Notes under the pieces: model-generated
Told to the model about the DNA's origin: nothing
Seen by the model: the letters and a program-made list of their open reading frames with translations, nothing else
Database searches by the model: none
In this document: positions 12,576-24,513 of the stretch, in pieces
Layout of the letters: each line of letters begins with the position of its first letter
Numbering within the stretch: the stretch's first letter is position 1
Translations under genes and position numbers: made by a program
Origin: Paramecium tetraurelia
Taxonomy: Eukaryota > Ciliophora > Oligohymenophorea > Peniculida > Parameciidae
Reading direction: 5' to 3'
Assembly: GCF_000165425.1 (NCBI RefSeq)
Contig: NW_001799634.1
Location: forward strand, 1,328-65,327
DNA: 64,000 nucleotides

Positions 12576-13861
12576 TCAGATTTTTAAACTTTCATTTTCT
12601 TAACTCTTTTGTCCCATTTGGCTTAGAGTAATGATATTTAATATACTTTCATGTTTAGAGATATAATCATCTGACAATAATTCTTTTTCTGTAAATTTTA
12701 GTTGTTCATCTATTTCTTTCACTTCACAAATGGCTAATTAATTAGCATTTGTATTATTCAAACTATCCAAGTTACTCAAAATAATATCATCTGATTTTGA
12801 AAATTATTCAATAAACTCCTTGTCAAATTGAAGAGTGGCTTAATAGATTGTCACTTCTATTGATTTTAAATACTTTGCAACCAAAATTTATTCTTTTTTC
12901 ATTTCTTAAACATTTTCTAAAATATAAATTTAGATTATACTTTCAGCCTTAATCTTTTCAACTTTTTTATTATTCGAGGCAATTTAATTTAAGTATTTAA
13001 GACTTTTCTTTCTGTTTCTGTCAGAATGTATGGCCAATTAAAATGAATCCATACTTTTTCCGTTCGATAATAAACAACATTTTTGAAGCGTCTTTTTTAG
13101 TTTCCCTTTTGAAGCTTAGCTAACAAGAGAGAAGAAGTCCTTCTATTTAAGTTCTTTCTTTGAATTTAATTCTACAATGTTTCTGGATATTTAATCCGAT
13201 AGAACTCAAATAAATACATTATAATACTAAATTATCCTTGATGATTTAGTAATAGAATTCCTTTATTCTAGGAATTACACTTATTTTTGTACTCTAAAAA
13301 ATTATTAGTGTTAGCGCTAGTGACACAAAGAGTTGTAAATTTATTTTATAGTAAATATTGTAATTCTTTCAACAAGTCTAAAAACTACGCTTCTTTTTCA
13401 TGATTAAATGAGGATGACATTTATTAAAGAATTATCTCCATCAAAGCCATTATTTCTACTTGGTTTGCATTTTTCAAGTTCATTACAGTCTCTTTGATAA
13501 GTTAGAGATCATAATTATTGTCTATTATTTGTTGTATCTAAAGTAAGGCATTGGTAAACATTCTCAAGATATTATTAATTTTGACGAGAGTATTAAAAAT
13601 GCTTATAAACTCATACTTTTTTTTAGACTGAAATTTGGCTAATAATTATTTGCAAGGAATATGTTCAAATGTAATTATATTAAAAAAATCACAATAAATT
13701 TTTAATTGAAATTTATATTTTTTGTTTGTGAAATCCAACTTGATTATGATTTGAATTGTTTAATCTGATATGACTGAAACTCTACCAAAGGCTTTCGATT
13801 TTTAGGTCTAATCAAATAATAATGAATATTCATTCGATTCAATTATTTTATAGGAGCTCAT
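12576..13861 (-). CDS. hypothetical protein, predominantly helical
   Basis: From ATG 13861 (MSSYKIIESNEYSLLFDQTQ) three exons give about 410 residues ending at TGA 12576-12578. Intron 13268-13292 (25 nt, TAG) and intron 13154-13175 (22 nt, AAG) move the frame so that the whole protein stays open; each exon reads as lysine- and leucine-rich helix. The C-terminal third (DDIILSNLDSLNNTN and later MGQKSQENESLKI) is acidic. There is no membrane segment, zinc motif or known catalytic site. It may be a scaffold or coiled-coil protein, but I do not recognise it. Confidence 0.7.
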
Positions 13862-14077
13862 ATAAGTATTATAATTCAGGCAAGCTCCACGCTATCAAAG
13901 AGATTCTTGATTCAAATTAACTTTTTTGGCTTTCTGATTGACACATGGATTATGGTGTAAGGTTGTGGCAAAATGTTATGAATGATTATCATTTATATTT
14001 TAAGAATTGATCATAAAAATATAAAATAGGAATTGTAAATAATTTGAAAATCTTGGTTATCAGATTATAAAATAAAA

Positions 14078-15694
14078 TCATAATTTTTGTTTACTTATAA
14101 AATTATTTATGTTGTTGAAAATAGTACTTTTTGTTTCTTGCTCATTAATTAGTTTTAGATTAGAAATTTTCATAATCAGAACAAGGTTTTATTAAAATTT
14201 CATTTAAGTATGAGTATATTTCGGGTAGTTAAGGTTTTCTTGAATTATACAAGTATTTGACTTACCAAAAGACTCCAAATTTAGGAATTTTTTGATGCAT
14301 GCTTCAATTAACTCTGTAACAGCATATGATTTGAAAAATTGGTTTTCTTATTGAAATTAAGCAAGAACTAGGTCCTTTCTATTAGAATAAACTTTCTAGT
14401 TAATGAGATTAAGGAGTTAATTAAATTATCGAAATAACATGTATATAAGAATATTACTTAGAAAAATGATTCCAATGGGATAGACCACTAAATAAATAAG
14501 GATCGATTCAGATGCTTGAGTTTAAGATTGATTTATCAATTTTAAGTTGTTATCGTATTATTCAATAATATTGTTTGTCTCCACCAAAACTACCAAAATT
14601 AAATTGGATCCTTGTATTTAAGAAGACTTTATTATTTAGTTTTAATTTGTTTTTTAGTTAAATCTGCACAAAATGATGTCACTCTAAATGAGCGGACAAT
14701 CATTTTGGAGAGGCTTATTATGATGTTGATTCATCAATTATTCAAAATCAGTTTAATTAAAACCAGTTACTTATGTCTCATTAAAATAGTAAACTGCTAG
14801 GTTGATCTAGTTATAGATGATGGAATAATAGATTTTGCCTTCAATATCGATAACATATAGAACTGTATTAGTATTTTTGCTTTACGCAATTGAGGCATAT
14901 CCAAAATCAATATCTTTTGCTACCATACCTACAATTCGATCATAGCGATTGATTAAGGATGTAATCATGGGAATTCTTATATAATTGGCAATAATCTTGT
15001 AAGGACTTGCAAAATACACCCTATCCACAGGTGTATCTTAACTAGTATAATTTAAAAATTCTAGATAATATGGTCTTTCATTTGGTTTGAATGAATTAGG
15101 AAACTTGCCTCCAGCTGTTATGCAGAAGAATAAGAGTTTATTATCTGAGAAATAATAGAGTGGTGCGCTGAATGTATGATCAAGAGCTACACGAAAAGAT
15201 GTCAAAATAAAAGTTGTTGCAATTAAGCTTTGAGTTTCTTCATACTCTTTTTCAGGTTCCTATTCTCCAAATATTCCACATGTAGTGGCTGATGAAAAAC
15301 AATAGGAATCGAGAGCAGAAATGTTGTTTAAGCACATATGCGGACTCTCAAATTTAACACTCTTATTGTAGTTATTATTAATTAGAAAATCCAGTTATTT
15401 ATAAATAGCTCTGGTTGTTATTACTTGTTATTTAGTCTAAAGAATCATTTATTCAAGGCTGCGTTATTATATCCAAATATTATTTATTTATTGAGAAGTC
15501 TATCTCATGAACATTTCTTGGGAGGTCACCTTTAGAATTTCTTAAATTTAGCTTTGACTTTCCCAAATGATCAATAAAAGAATCAGAAAAATAAAAGTCG
15601 AGATGATGAAAGATATTGCCAAAATTTGTTATTGTATTGTCCAATTTCTATTAATGTACCAACAACCTCTGATTTTTATTTTATCTTAGATCAT
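14078..15694 (-). CDS. Cache-domain transmembrane sensor protein
   Basis: A single uninterrupted frame of 538 codons from ATG 15694 to TGA 14078-14080. An N-terminal membrane helix (ILAISFIISTFIFLILLLII) is followed by an outside region of about 300 residues whose pattern fits a double Cache ligand-binding domain: a long helix after the membrane, then DSYCFSSATTCG, a beta-rich part with APLYYFSDNK and DRVYFASPYK, and the strand pair VGMVAKDIDFGYASIA. A second membrane helix (ILIYLVVYPIGIIFLSNILI) leads to a cytoplasmic tail of about 120 residues without an obvious kinase or cyclase domain. Cache domains bind small molecules; the ligand and output here are unknown. Confidence 0.72.
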
Positions 15695-16037
15695 ATTAAT
15701 TCAGAATAATTAAAATGCTTATATTTAATACCTAGCAAAGAATTACCGAAAGAATCAAGAGATGATGACTTTAAATTTTCGATATTTTATAATCCCTGAA
15801 ATTTTTATTTATTAAATTTTAACTTCCTCTTATAGAAATCTTGGTAAAAAACAACTAATATAGTATAACAAACAAAATTAAAGGAAATTTAATATATTTA
15901 ATATTATATTTATAAAATCTTTTTATCCCTGGAGACTATGGATGTATAATCTATTTTATATTATTCAACACACATTCATCAACTTAGATATGATTTAATC
16001 ATATTGATCTATTTTGAAATGAATTAATATGCATTAA

Positions 16038-16253
16038 TCAATTTTTATATGAATTAATATATTCATCAATTTTTTTCATAAGAATTATACTTTGTTCAAA
16101 CATTTTGTTGTTTAAATCAACACTATTAGTTACTAAATTCATTAGATTGAAAATGATATTAATTATTATTAGGGAAATTTGAAAATTATTATAGCTATGG
16201 CTAAACTTAATTTTAATCTATTCTTAGTAATTATCTAATACTTTCTTTTGCAT
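16038..16253 (-). CDS. possible small membrane protein
   Basis: ATG 16253 opens 71 codons (MQKKVLDNYQEQIKIKFSHS) with a central hydrophobic stretch (ISLIIINIIFNLMNLV) and a charged tail ending at TGA 16038-16040. The layout is protein-like but the length is not significant in this DNA. The rest of the 15695-16564 gap is AT-rich, with a loose repeat of GAATTAATAT around 15970-16060, and I see no other gene. Confidence 0.35.
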
Positions 16254-16564
16254 TCTTATACATCTTCAATAAAATCGATTAAATTCTATTTTAGAGTTCC
16301 TATAAAGAGATCTTAATTGAACAATAATAATTTCTAATATCAATGAAATGCCATCATGATTTAGTTGAACAGAATATCAATCATTGAAGTAAAATGCCGA
16401 GATTTATTTTATAATATAAATTTGTTGGCTTATTAATTTACAATTAAACTATACATCTAGGAACAAAATGTATAGGATAATTTTGAGTATTAAAATATAG
16501 AAACTTCATTTTTATTTAAGCATTGATTTTTGTTTTAAAAAGTAATTATTAAAGAAATTAATAT

Positions 16565-18566
16565 ATGAGTAGAAACTAATGCTAGTGTGAGGCACAGATT
16601 CATAAGCTAATAAATAATTGTATTAGTTGTGGTCGAATTGTGTGTTCAGTGGAAGGAGAAGGGCCATGTTTGTTTTGTGGGAATCCAATCATGAAGAAAG
16701 GAGATATTGTTATTGATGATTCACAATTTCCCGATATGGAATCAAAGACAGCTTATTCAAAGGCGTTGATGCACAAGGATAAACTATTAGATTTTCATAG
16801 GCGAGATGTTCATTAATCAAACATTATCGATGATCAAGCAGATTATTATTAGATTGTAGATGATGTTTGGCAAAATGAAGATATTCGATCTTAAGCTGTC
16901 ATCAAATTAATGCAATAGGCTGATGCTGAATAAACCATTAATACAAAACAGGTTTTTGATTACTAGACAAGTAAACTAATAATTTGTATAGGTTTTAGTG
17001 CAATTTAAATTGGAGAAAGAGTGTGATGCAAAATAGGCTGATGAGTTCAGAGACGAAGCGAAATAATTACTAAAGGAGGCAGATTTGGCATAGAAGAAGA
17101 AGAATCAAGCCAATTCGAAGACTTAGCATCTCGCAGACAATTAGGAATATTAAAAATTGTACAATGAGATAATTACTAACTTAAATAATGAAACTAAAAA
17201 GGAAACAAAAAAGTAGAACAATAAGAATAATAAAATGAATCAGAATAACCAATAGTTCAAACCAACAACTTGTGGTGTCTAATTCACAGATGAGTATTTC
17301 CAAGATTTTTAAAAAGAACTCCTCAAAGTTGTAAATTAAGAATAGCAGTAAGACATGTTTGATGAATAATTTTTCAAAGTAGAGGATGGAATTGGATGTT
17401 TGTCTATGCATTAACCTTGGGCATAGTTGGTGGTCGAAGGGTTTAAGAGAATCGAAGGAAGAATGTGGGGAACCAATTACAAGGGTCCTTTGTGGATTCA
17501 TGCAGGAGCCAAATAGCCTGAGACAGAATTGATATCTGCTATTGAACATCAATACTCATAATTGTATGGTAATTTGAATAATGTGCCTCCTTTTCCAGCA
17601 CGTTATCCTACAGGAGTGTTGATTGGAGTTGTGGATATGGTTGGTTATGTGAGGGCAGCAGAATATAATAAGATTGTGCCTAAGGAGTAATAAGAAGAGG
17701 GAGACACAGAATTCAAATTTGTTTTTAGAAACCCAAGAAAATTATTGATACCGATCCAAATGAGAGGGTCCAATAACATCTTCAAATTGGGGGATGACAT
17801 ATTGAAAATTGCAATTAAACAATTGGAAAAGGTACCAGTCAAATGGGGCCCTTATTTGGTGGATCCAAAGGATGTGGCTAAGGAGGCAATAGGAGAAAAG
17901 TAAGTGGATGATACAATGTCGAAGATCTAAGAGTAGTTTGTGATAAATAATATCAATGAGATTCAAGATAAATCTGCAAATGAATCCTAAAAGTTTGAGA
18001 GTTAAATAGTGCAAGATGAATCTTCGATTATCAATTAATCATAGTAAGCAGAAAAGAGATATCAATAAGTGTAATCTATCGACAGTTCATTCGAAAAATA
18101 ATTGGAATGGGGGATACTCATTAAGGATGTTCTAAAGAGGGATCAACTGGTGAGAATGGCCAATTTCTTATCGACCAAGATTAAGAAGTAGAATAATTAA
18201 AAGGGACCTCTGAAATTGTCTTTTACGGCAAAGAATTAATTGCCATGCCATGATAATATTACCAGTTCAATTTCAAACATAACTGGGAATGAGAACCAAT
18301 ATGATAATTGCACAGTCCATTTTCTGAAATTGGCAGATAAGAAAGTGACTATTCAAAATGCTACTGCTTTAATTGTGATTGGTCAAACTATGGAATTCAC
18401 ACATAACAATTAATTGATTTAATTATAGTAGGGGAAGGTATTTCTTGTAGAAGAGGGGTACACTTTGAATGGATAGTTTAGTGGCAGTTAACAAGAGGAG
18501 AGTGTGTTAAAAGACATTAGTTAAGATTATGTATTTAAAACCTGGTTGATATAATTATAATAATGA
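16565..18566 (+). CDS. TRIP4: activating signal cointegrator 1 (ASC-1) with C2HC5 zinc finger and ASCH domain
   Basis: In animals ASC-1 is a transcription coactivator and part of the ASCC complex that disassembles collided ribosomes. Here the C2HC5 zinc finger lies at residues 5-45 ([20 protein letters not shown], then GPCLFCGNP), nearly identical in pattern to the animal protein. A coiled, charged linker of about 180 residues follows, then the ASCH domain from about residue 270: [42 protein letters not shown] and [15 protein letters not shown]. One 28-nt intron at 16971-16998. The C-terminal about 200 residues contain a further beta-rich region of unknown function. The stop TGA shares bases with the start of the next gene. 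Confidence 0.93.
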
Positions 18567-19285
18567 TAAAAATTGCACCTTCTATTTTGACATGTGATTT
18601 TTCTATATTCTATGAGGAATGTGATAAGCTATTGAAAATGGGAGTGGATTGGTTACATCTGGATGTAATGGATGGACACTTCGTTCCCAATCTCACTTTT
18701 GGACCTCCCATCATAAAATGTTTAACTCAGAGATTGTAAAATAGGACATTCATTGATTTGCATTGCATGATATAGGAACCCAGAAAATGGATTAAGGATC
18801 TCTCAAATGCAGGTGGTCATTAGATGACTGTGCATTATGAATCAGACATTGGCAACATTGAAGAATTGTCATAAATGATTAGGAATGCAGGCATGAGACC
18901 AGCATTAGCTTTAAAGCCAAAAACACTAATAGATCACACCTTAATAGAAATATTTGATAAATAACTATTTGATATGATCTTGATTATGACAGTAGGTATA
19001 AAATCACCTAATTAAAGAACCTGGATTTGGTGGATAGAAATTCATGGCTGATATGTTGCCCAAAGTAACTCAACTGAGACAAAGATATCCTAAAATTGAT
19101 ATCCAACTCGATGGTGGTGTGAATTGCGATAATGTCATTAGTTGCTATGAGGCAGGAGCCAATGTAATAGTGTCTGGCAGTGGAAGTATATCCTATAAAT
19201 ATTATGAATAGTTGTAAATGCCAAAGACCCATAGCAATCTATTAATTATATGAAAGAGTGTGGATGCTAACATTTCAAATGGTGA
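18563..19285 (+). CDS. RPE: ribulose-phosphate 3-epimerase
   Basis: Pentose phosphate pathway enzyme interconverting ribulose 5-phosphate and xylulose 5-phosphate. The start [13 protein letters not shown], the motif [18 protein letters not shown] (metal ligand and catalytic Asp), HCMIQEP, MTVEPGFGGQKFM and the phosphate-binding end DGGVNCDN...[10 protein letters not shown] match the family closely. Introns at 18996-19017 (22 nt, ending AAG) and 19186-19211 (26 nt, TAG) are both required: the first restores MTVEPGFGG, the second gives SGIVNAKDPQ. About 224 residues, the usual length, probably cytosolic. The ATG overlaps the stop of the upstream ASC-1 gene by 4 bp, and the stop lies 9 bp from the convergent RAP gene. 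Confidence 0.95.
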
Positions 19286-19294
19286 ATACATAAA

Positions 19295-20054
19295 TCATAT
19301 ACGGTTATCATTATTATCTATTTCTCTAACATTAAATCCCTTCTTTATCAGGTAATTATATTTCTACTGGTATTGACCAGTCTTCCTCTCCTTGAAGTGA
19401 ATGTAATGTTTATATCCATTCACCTCCACTATCGTATTCGAATTTGGCAAGAAGAAATCGCAATGGTGTAATCCCACTTCGTACTCTTTGACGTATGGCT
19501 CATTCAATGTCTCCTCGAATTATTTCTACATACTGGATTCCTATAAAATGTACTGACCCTTCTTGTAATTGGTTTCATGTGGTAACATGTATTGTAAGTA
19601 ATAATACATTTTCCGATGTTTTATGGGTTGCTTTTGACAGAATTCAACCAGTCCACTATTCTCAGTCAAGGACAAATACAAGAGCAAATCAGGTACTAGA
19701 TTCTAAGCTGTTATTTTGCTTAAATCAACTTTCATCGGAATTGCTTGGCAGAGATTATGCCTTGCAGCAATGCCTAAGATCGACTATAAATAAATATTAT
19801 CATTCTGTCTAATCTTACTCAGTTGTTGAAGAGCCTTAGTTATCGTTATTGTTGATCCAAATCGTTCTTTCTCCATCTCCACAATTAATTTTCTCAATAA
19901 GAAATGGTCGATGGTCTCCGAGCCAGACAAATATGCAAGTAATTCTTATTAGATCATTCATACTTTCATCAAATTCTAAACACAGTCCTTTGTATTATCC
20001 TAAATGAATATAGGAATTTTAGATTTTAAATAGTAATGCTCTTAAATTATTCAT
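19295..20054 (-). CDS. RAP-domain protein, probably mitochondrial
   Basis: The C-terminal about 60 residues form a RAP domain: YEVGLHHCDFFLP, NTIVEVNGYKHY and KKYNYLIKKGFNVREID-like spacing, related to the endonuclease-like fold of FASTK and other organelle RNA-processing proteins. The preceding about 150 residues are helical. The N-terminus MNNLRALLFKIQNSY is basic and amphipathic, as in mitochondrial targeting peptides. The first exon and the main frame are offset near 19940-19960 and I could not place a normal-length intron there; a 19-nt intron or a downstream ATG (MIQQELLAYLSG) are the options. The RAP domain itself is clear. Confidence 0.78.
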
Positions 20055-20089
20055 AATATTATATTTATAATTTATGATAATCCAAACCC

Positions 20090-20789
20090 TCATTTTGTAA
20101 TCACAAATATTCCTGCTCCAATAGCCAATATCAATAGAATTACGAATATCAAATTTGTACTTGATCCACTACCACTCAAATTTGGTTTAACTCCTTTAAA
20201 TTTATTCAATTATTTATACCTGTTATAACACCCACTTATAATTTTTCTAATTACTTGTAAGCACTCTGAGAATGATTTGCATCATGGAATGCGGCAGTTG
20301 CATCATCTCCTGCTTTTCCCAACAGAATTGCTGGACCTCCTGGATGATCATCTTAGAAATCTGTCACATCGTACACTTTTCCTTCTATAACAATCCATAA
20401 GTCCTCCTTTTTATTATGCTATCCTAATTCCTCCCATGTAATCTAACGATTTGGATTAAAATTATTCTAAGAGTTGATCATCAGATTTCTACTTTTTGTT
20501 TTTTAGATTTCACAGCCTTTAGGTAATCGTTTGGTTAGGGATCAGAAGTAAGTGTTCCAACCAATCTAGCATTTCTGAGGGAACGAGCATAATTTGAATG
20601 GTTCACCTCTAGAAACTTTTAAGTCCCATCCAATCCACCATATTTAATCAAGATATCATCACCTCCTGGATGTTCGGCCAAATATGTTGTTACATCAAAC
20701 ACCTATCCCTCTATCACAACCCAAAGTGATGTTCGATTACTATGTTCAGCTAACTCATCCCATCCTACTATTCTTTTCTCTCCGTTCAT
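20090..20789 (-). CDS. membrane protein with two tandem cytochrome b5 heme domains
   Basis: Two complete cytochrome b5-like modules. The first (about residues 8-85) has LWVVIEGQVFDVTTYLAEHPGG and the second heme histidine in EVNHSNYA. The second (about 115-190) has LWIVIEGKVYDVTDF, DDHPGGPAILL and DANHSQSA. The C-terminus is one membrane helix (LIFVILLILAIGAGIFVI) with only a few residues after it, so the protein is tail-anchored, typically in the ER facing the cytosol. Introns at 20467-20492 (TAG) and 20194-20219 (ending AAG). Such proteins pass electrons to desaturases or hydroxylases; the partner here is unknown. Confidence 0.93.
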
Positions 20790-20970
20790 TTAATAAAATA
20801 TCTAATTAAATTTATCTCATTTTCTTAACTATATATTTATAGCTTCCCCATATTAATCATCCTTCCTTAATTAAATATCTCTATTACTACATTATATCAA
20901 AGGAAATACACTAGAATACAAGTATCTGTAATTGTAATAATCCATTATTTAAATTACAAAAATCAATTAG

Positions 20971-23605
20971 TCAATCAAATTTTATCAGAAACTTCTCTCT
21001 TACTCTAGCTCTGCATAATGGACACTCTAATTTAGTTTATAACCATTATTTCCAGCAATCTTAGCATGCCACATGACCACACTTTTCAGATTTGCACATC
21101 ACTTTATCAGGCGTGTTAGACCAACAGATTACACAATTCAAATTATCAATTTCCAATTATTCTTCAGTTGTATGAACATTATCCTTGGTGTCAGTCTGTC
21201 CAATCAATTGCTCGATGGTTATTTTTTCACATTGTTATTCTACAGGAAGTGATTTCTTTTAAGGGTTGTAAATATCCCCCAACAGTGTTTTATTTAACAT
21301 TATCTTTCTCTTTGAAGTTTATATCTAAACTGGTTATTTGATGTTAAATTTGATAGTTTAACCTTTATTGTTCTCTATTTTTTAAGTGTCCTTTCTATTC
21401 TCACCTAAAATCTCTGATCTTACCAAAGTGGTTCCTTACTAAAAGATATAGAATGTATATAGATACTTTCTTTAATTCTTTGATTAGATCAGGAAAAGTC
21501 AGTACATTTGGAAATTGCTGATCTTTCCACAATAATTTTTGTTAAAATTTCTCATCTAAAACTACTAAATTGCATGGAATCAATGGATCAAGTATATGCT
21601 ATAATCTCGAGATATTTCTGATTGCATTCACCATACTGAAATACTTTCTATCATACTTTAATATTTGGATTTATTACATTGTTTTTTTAATTCTTAAGCC
21701 ACTCTAACTTCAAGTTCAATTGCAATTAAGGTAGTTGTTCATGTCCATTCTCTTGATAATACATAAATTGACTAGCCCAAGGAACTCCCAATAAAAAAAC
21801 TGTTATTTAGGATTAGTTCTTTAGTGTTTAGGGATGCTTAAGTTAATAATCTAATTGTATTTAGATTGCTTCCTGTAATTGATCCAAAAATAGATCATTA
21901 AACACTGTGTAGATTGACGGCATAGTATCGCCAAAAATCGTATTGGATCTACATTTATTTAGAAATAGTTTAATTATTTCATAGATGCTTTTTTTCTATT
22001 CAGTATTTATAAATGATAAGTACATTCTAATATTTGATCCACTAAAACTCTTTATTTACTCCAAGGGATGAGAGTATAGAATGTTGACTCCATATATCTT
22101 AGCATTTTTGCATGAAGGATTTGGAGGAAAAAAGAGTGATAAATCCATGTCCATTTAACAAATAATTAATCTATTAAAACTATTTACCAATCTCAAGAAT
22201 CATGGCATCGAAATTTTATTCTGTTTTATTTAAATAATCGATATTGTAATTTTGAACTTAGCTGATTATGGTTTGATTGATTTTCAATTCTTAAACTGGG
22301 ATCTAGGGATAAAATTGAAAATGGATATTAAATTCAGTCTTATACAGTTTAGCAGGATAAGAGTGTTAAGTGATAATTACAATATTCTAAACACCATTGT
22401 TTTACAATTTGTTCATACCACAAAGGGGACTTAAACAAATAAGATTTAGGTTAAATGAGTTTTGAATATTATCTATGAATAGTACTAATTTGTAATCTCT
22501 GTGATTTTATTATTCTGCAGCTTAGATAGATTTATCTACAGATATTTTGTCATTAGTTGGAACAACGACTTAATTATTAAATTATTATTATTATTAACTT
22601 ATTATTTCTAATTCATTTGAATCCTGCAATTCAAATGTTTATTTTATAAATATATACCATTGTTGCATTAGATACCTTTATGGTAAGTTGTAAATTTCAT
22701 CCAAATATTACTCATAATTTGAGGAATCAATACAGGTGTATTTGGGCTATTGAAAAGCCCCATTAGATTTTACGAAGTATTGTTATAATTACATAAAAAA
22801 TTCTGAATCTGGTATTTTTTAAGTACACTAAGTTACAATTAAGGCAATCTTATTGGATTCAAAAATAAATTCATCCTTTTAGTTGTTTATATTCTAGTAG
22901 TTATATCATGTGTTACTTATGCAAATTAGACGATTCTATTACAGAAGGCTATGATTGGCATTAAAATGTCATAATGTTATTGAGTCAGGGTGCAAGTTTG
23001 AAACGTATGATTAGGCTGAAATTATTTTGAGAGGAATTTGAGTTTGGTATTCATTTATTAATCCCACTTAGAAGGGGTTTTCTAAGGTACTAAGAAGGCT
23101 TTGATCATTTGGGATATGGTATGAGTACTAATTGATGCACTCATTGCTTTTTCTAATTTGAGAGGTAAATCATGTGCGTCCTCAAAGATAAGCGTGGCAT
23201 TGTTAAATCTTTGGAAGAACTACCATATCCACACACATCACTTACCAGATTATCAAATATATCCTGATGGGTTCCAACTCTAAATGTGGTTTGATGATTT
23301 CTGAAATATTTGTAGGAGCAAACCTATTCAAATTCGAGTTGTTTATGCATGGTTTCTACGTCTACAAAATCATAGATATGCTAAAGTTCTTTGTCCTTAT
23401 CACATGTACGTTCGCATAATTGTGTGATTATGGTCATGTCCTTTTTGAATGGAGTGTGACAGAGTGATGTCTGACTTCTCTTGAGGTAGTAGTACTACTC
23501 GAGATCTTGCTTAGTCTTTTGCCAGTAGGTAAAGGAGGGGAGCAGTTGAGATCCGCTCTCGATAATTGCATTTTCTTATTTCTCTAAAATTTATTCAATA
23601 TTCAT
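20971..23605 (-). CDS. RTEL1/FANCJ-family helicase-like protein with C-terminal RING, ATPase motifs degenerate
   Basis: About 836 residues from ATG 23605 after removing introns 23220-23245, 22809-22828, 21996-22023, 21656-21677 and 21439-21466. The order follows iron-sulfur XPD-family helicases. A front resembling the P-loop region reads ENAIIESGSQLLP and lacks GTGKT. Four Fe-S cysteines are kept (SLCHTPF, LCERTC, QVCSYKY). The DEAH box reads LIFEDAHDL. A motif IV-like LICLSPLCGM...NIVIITQ, a FFPSY-like TLFSSKSFMQKC, and VVLDEKF follow; the arginine-finger motif reads NAIRNISR instead of QAIGRxxR. A C3HC4 RING closes the protein (CVICWSNTP...CGHVAC...CPLCRAR), as in RTEL1. It probably binds DNA or partners without helicase activity. 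Confidence 0.78.
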
Positions 23606-23639
23606 TTTATTAAATACTGATTTATTTATGTGATTTAAT

Positions 23640-24480
23640 AGCATGAGTAGAGAATTAGATTAAATTTAGAGTTTTTAGATAATTCTATAAAATTAACATG
23701 CATATATGTTATTAAATATTTATTTGAAAAATAATATAGACAACGGGGGATGAATTCGAAATACTTGATTACTAGTCTACACAGAAGTTTGTGTTATTTG
23801 TCGTATTGCTTGATTCAGCTAATTATTTCTACGATGCTGCTCATTTACGTAAGATGGTTGAATGTCAAAATTAGGTCATTTTGGATCGACACAAGTACTC
23901 TTCACTTTGATATATCTAGAGTTTGGACAAACCTCCCGTTCTCATTTGTGAGGGACTGTTGACTTTCACAATTTGCGCAGATCTGGCACTCAAGGTATTA
24001 ATGGAAGGAAGAGTATTATAAATTATTATTTTATATTTTTACTCTAAATAAAGGAATTCTTCACAACAGCCTGGAATGTTTTAGATTTTTGCGCATTTTT
24101 ATCAATCATCTTGTGTATAAGATTGCAATATGAAGTATATTACGATGAGATTTTTGGAATTTCCCTTATGTCTATGCGTTACTTGTCACTAACAGTGAGG
24201 ATGGTAGTCCTTTTCAAATAGTATAAATGATCTCAATTCGATAGGTCCTATTTTGTATAGATGATGCAACAGCAAAGAGACATTTTAATTTTTAAAAGAT
24301 CCAAAAATCATGATCTCAGTATCTTGGATATAAGTTCTGAGATATTGAATGACTCGTAATTTGTTGAAACTATGAAACTTGTTAGTGAATGATATTATAA
24401 AAATAATCAATTTTATTTCATTTTTAAATAAGATATTTAAAACAAATTTTCTTTTCTTCATATGAAACATTAAAAAATAT
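23640..24480 (-). other. possible decayed gene upstream of the RTEL1-like gene
   Basis: On the minus strand several protein-like stretches occur in changing frames: MFHMKKRKFVLNILF from about 24470, LYYLKRTTILTVSDKQRIDI near 24230-24170, a C-x2-C-x2-C segment (CQICANCESQQ) near 23965, and VNEQHRRNNQLNQAIRQITQ near 23830. TGA codons separate them, and I found no set of normal short introns that joins all of them. It is either a decayed gene or one whose exon structure I could not solve. Confidence 0.3.
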
Positions 24481-24513
24481 TAAATTAAACCTAAAATTCA
24501 TAAACCACTCAAC

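Noticed and set aside
12880-13230. Alternative open frame with MYLFEFYRIKYPE in the helical hypothetical gene
   Set aside because: It leads to a stop and lacks continuation, while the spliced frame stays open into a clearly coding 3' part.
14612-14902. Plus-strand ORF with a signal-peptide-like start (MYLRRLYYLVLICFLVKS)
   Set aside because: It lies entirely inside the uninterrupted Cache gene on the other strand, opposite a region with clear membrane and sensor features.
20971-22154. A separate RING-finger gene starting at MDMDLSLFFPPN (ATG 22154)
   Set aside because: The other frame through this ATG continues the helicase-like protein (FITLFSSKSFMQKC), and the 28-nt intron 21996-22023 joins it to the RING part, so the ATG is out of frame within one larger gene.
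23750-23962. Plus-strand 70-codon ORF upstream of the RTEL1-like gene
   Set aside because: Its antisense carries more protein-like stretches, and it ends at the first TGA without any recognisable feature.
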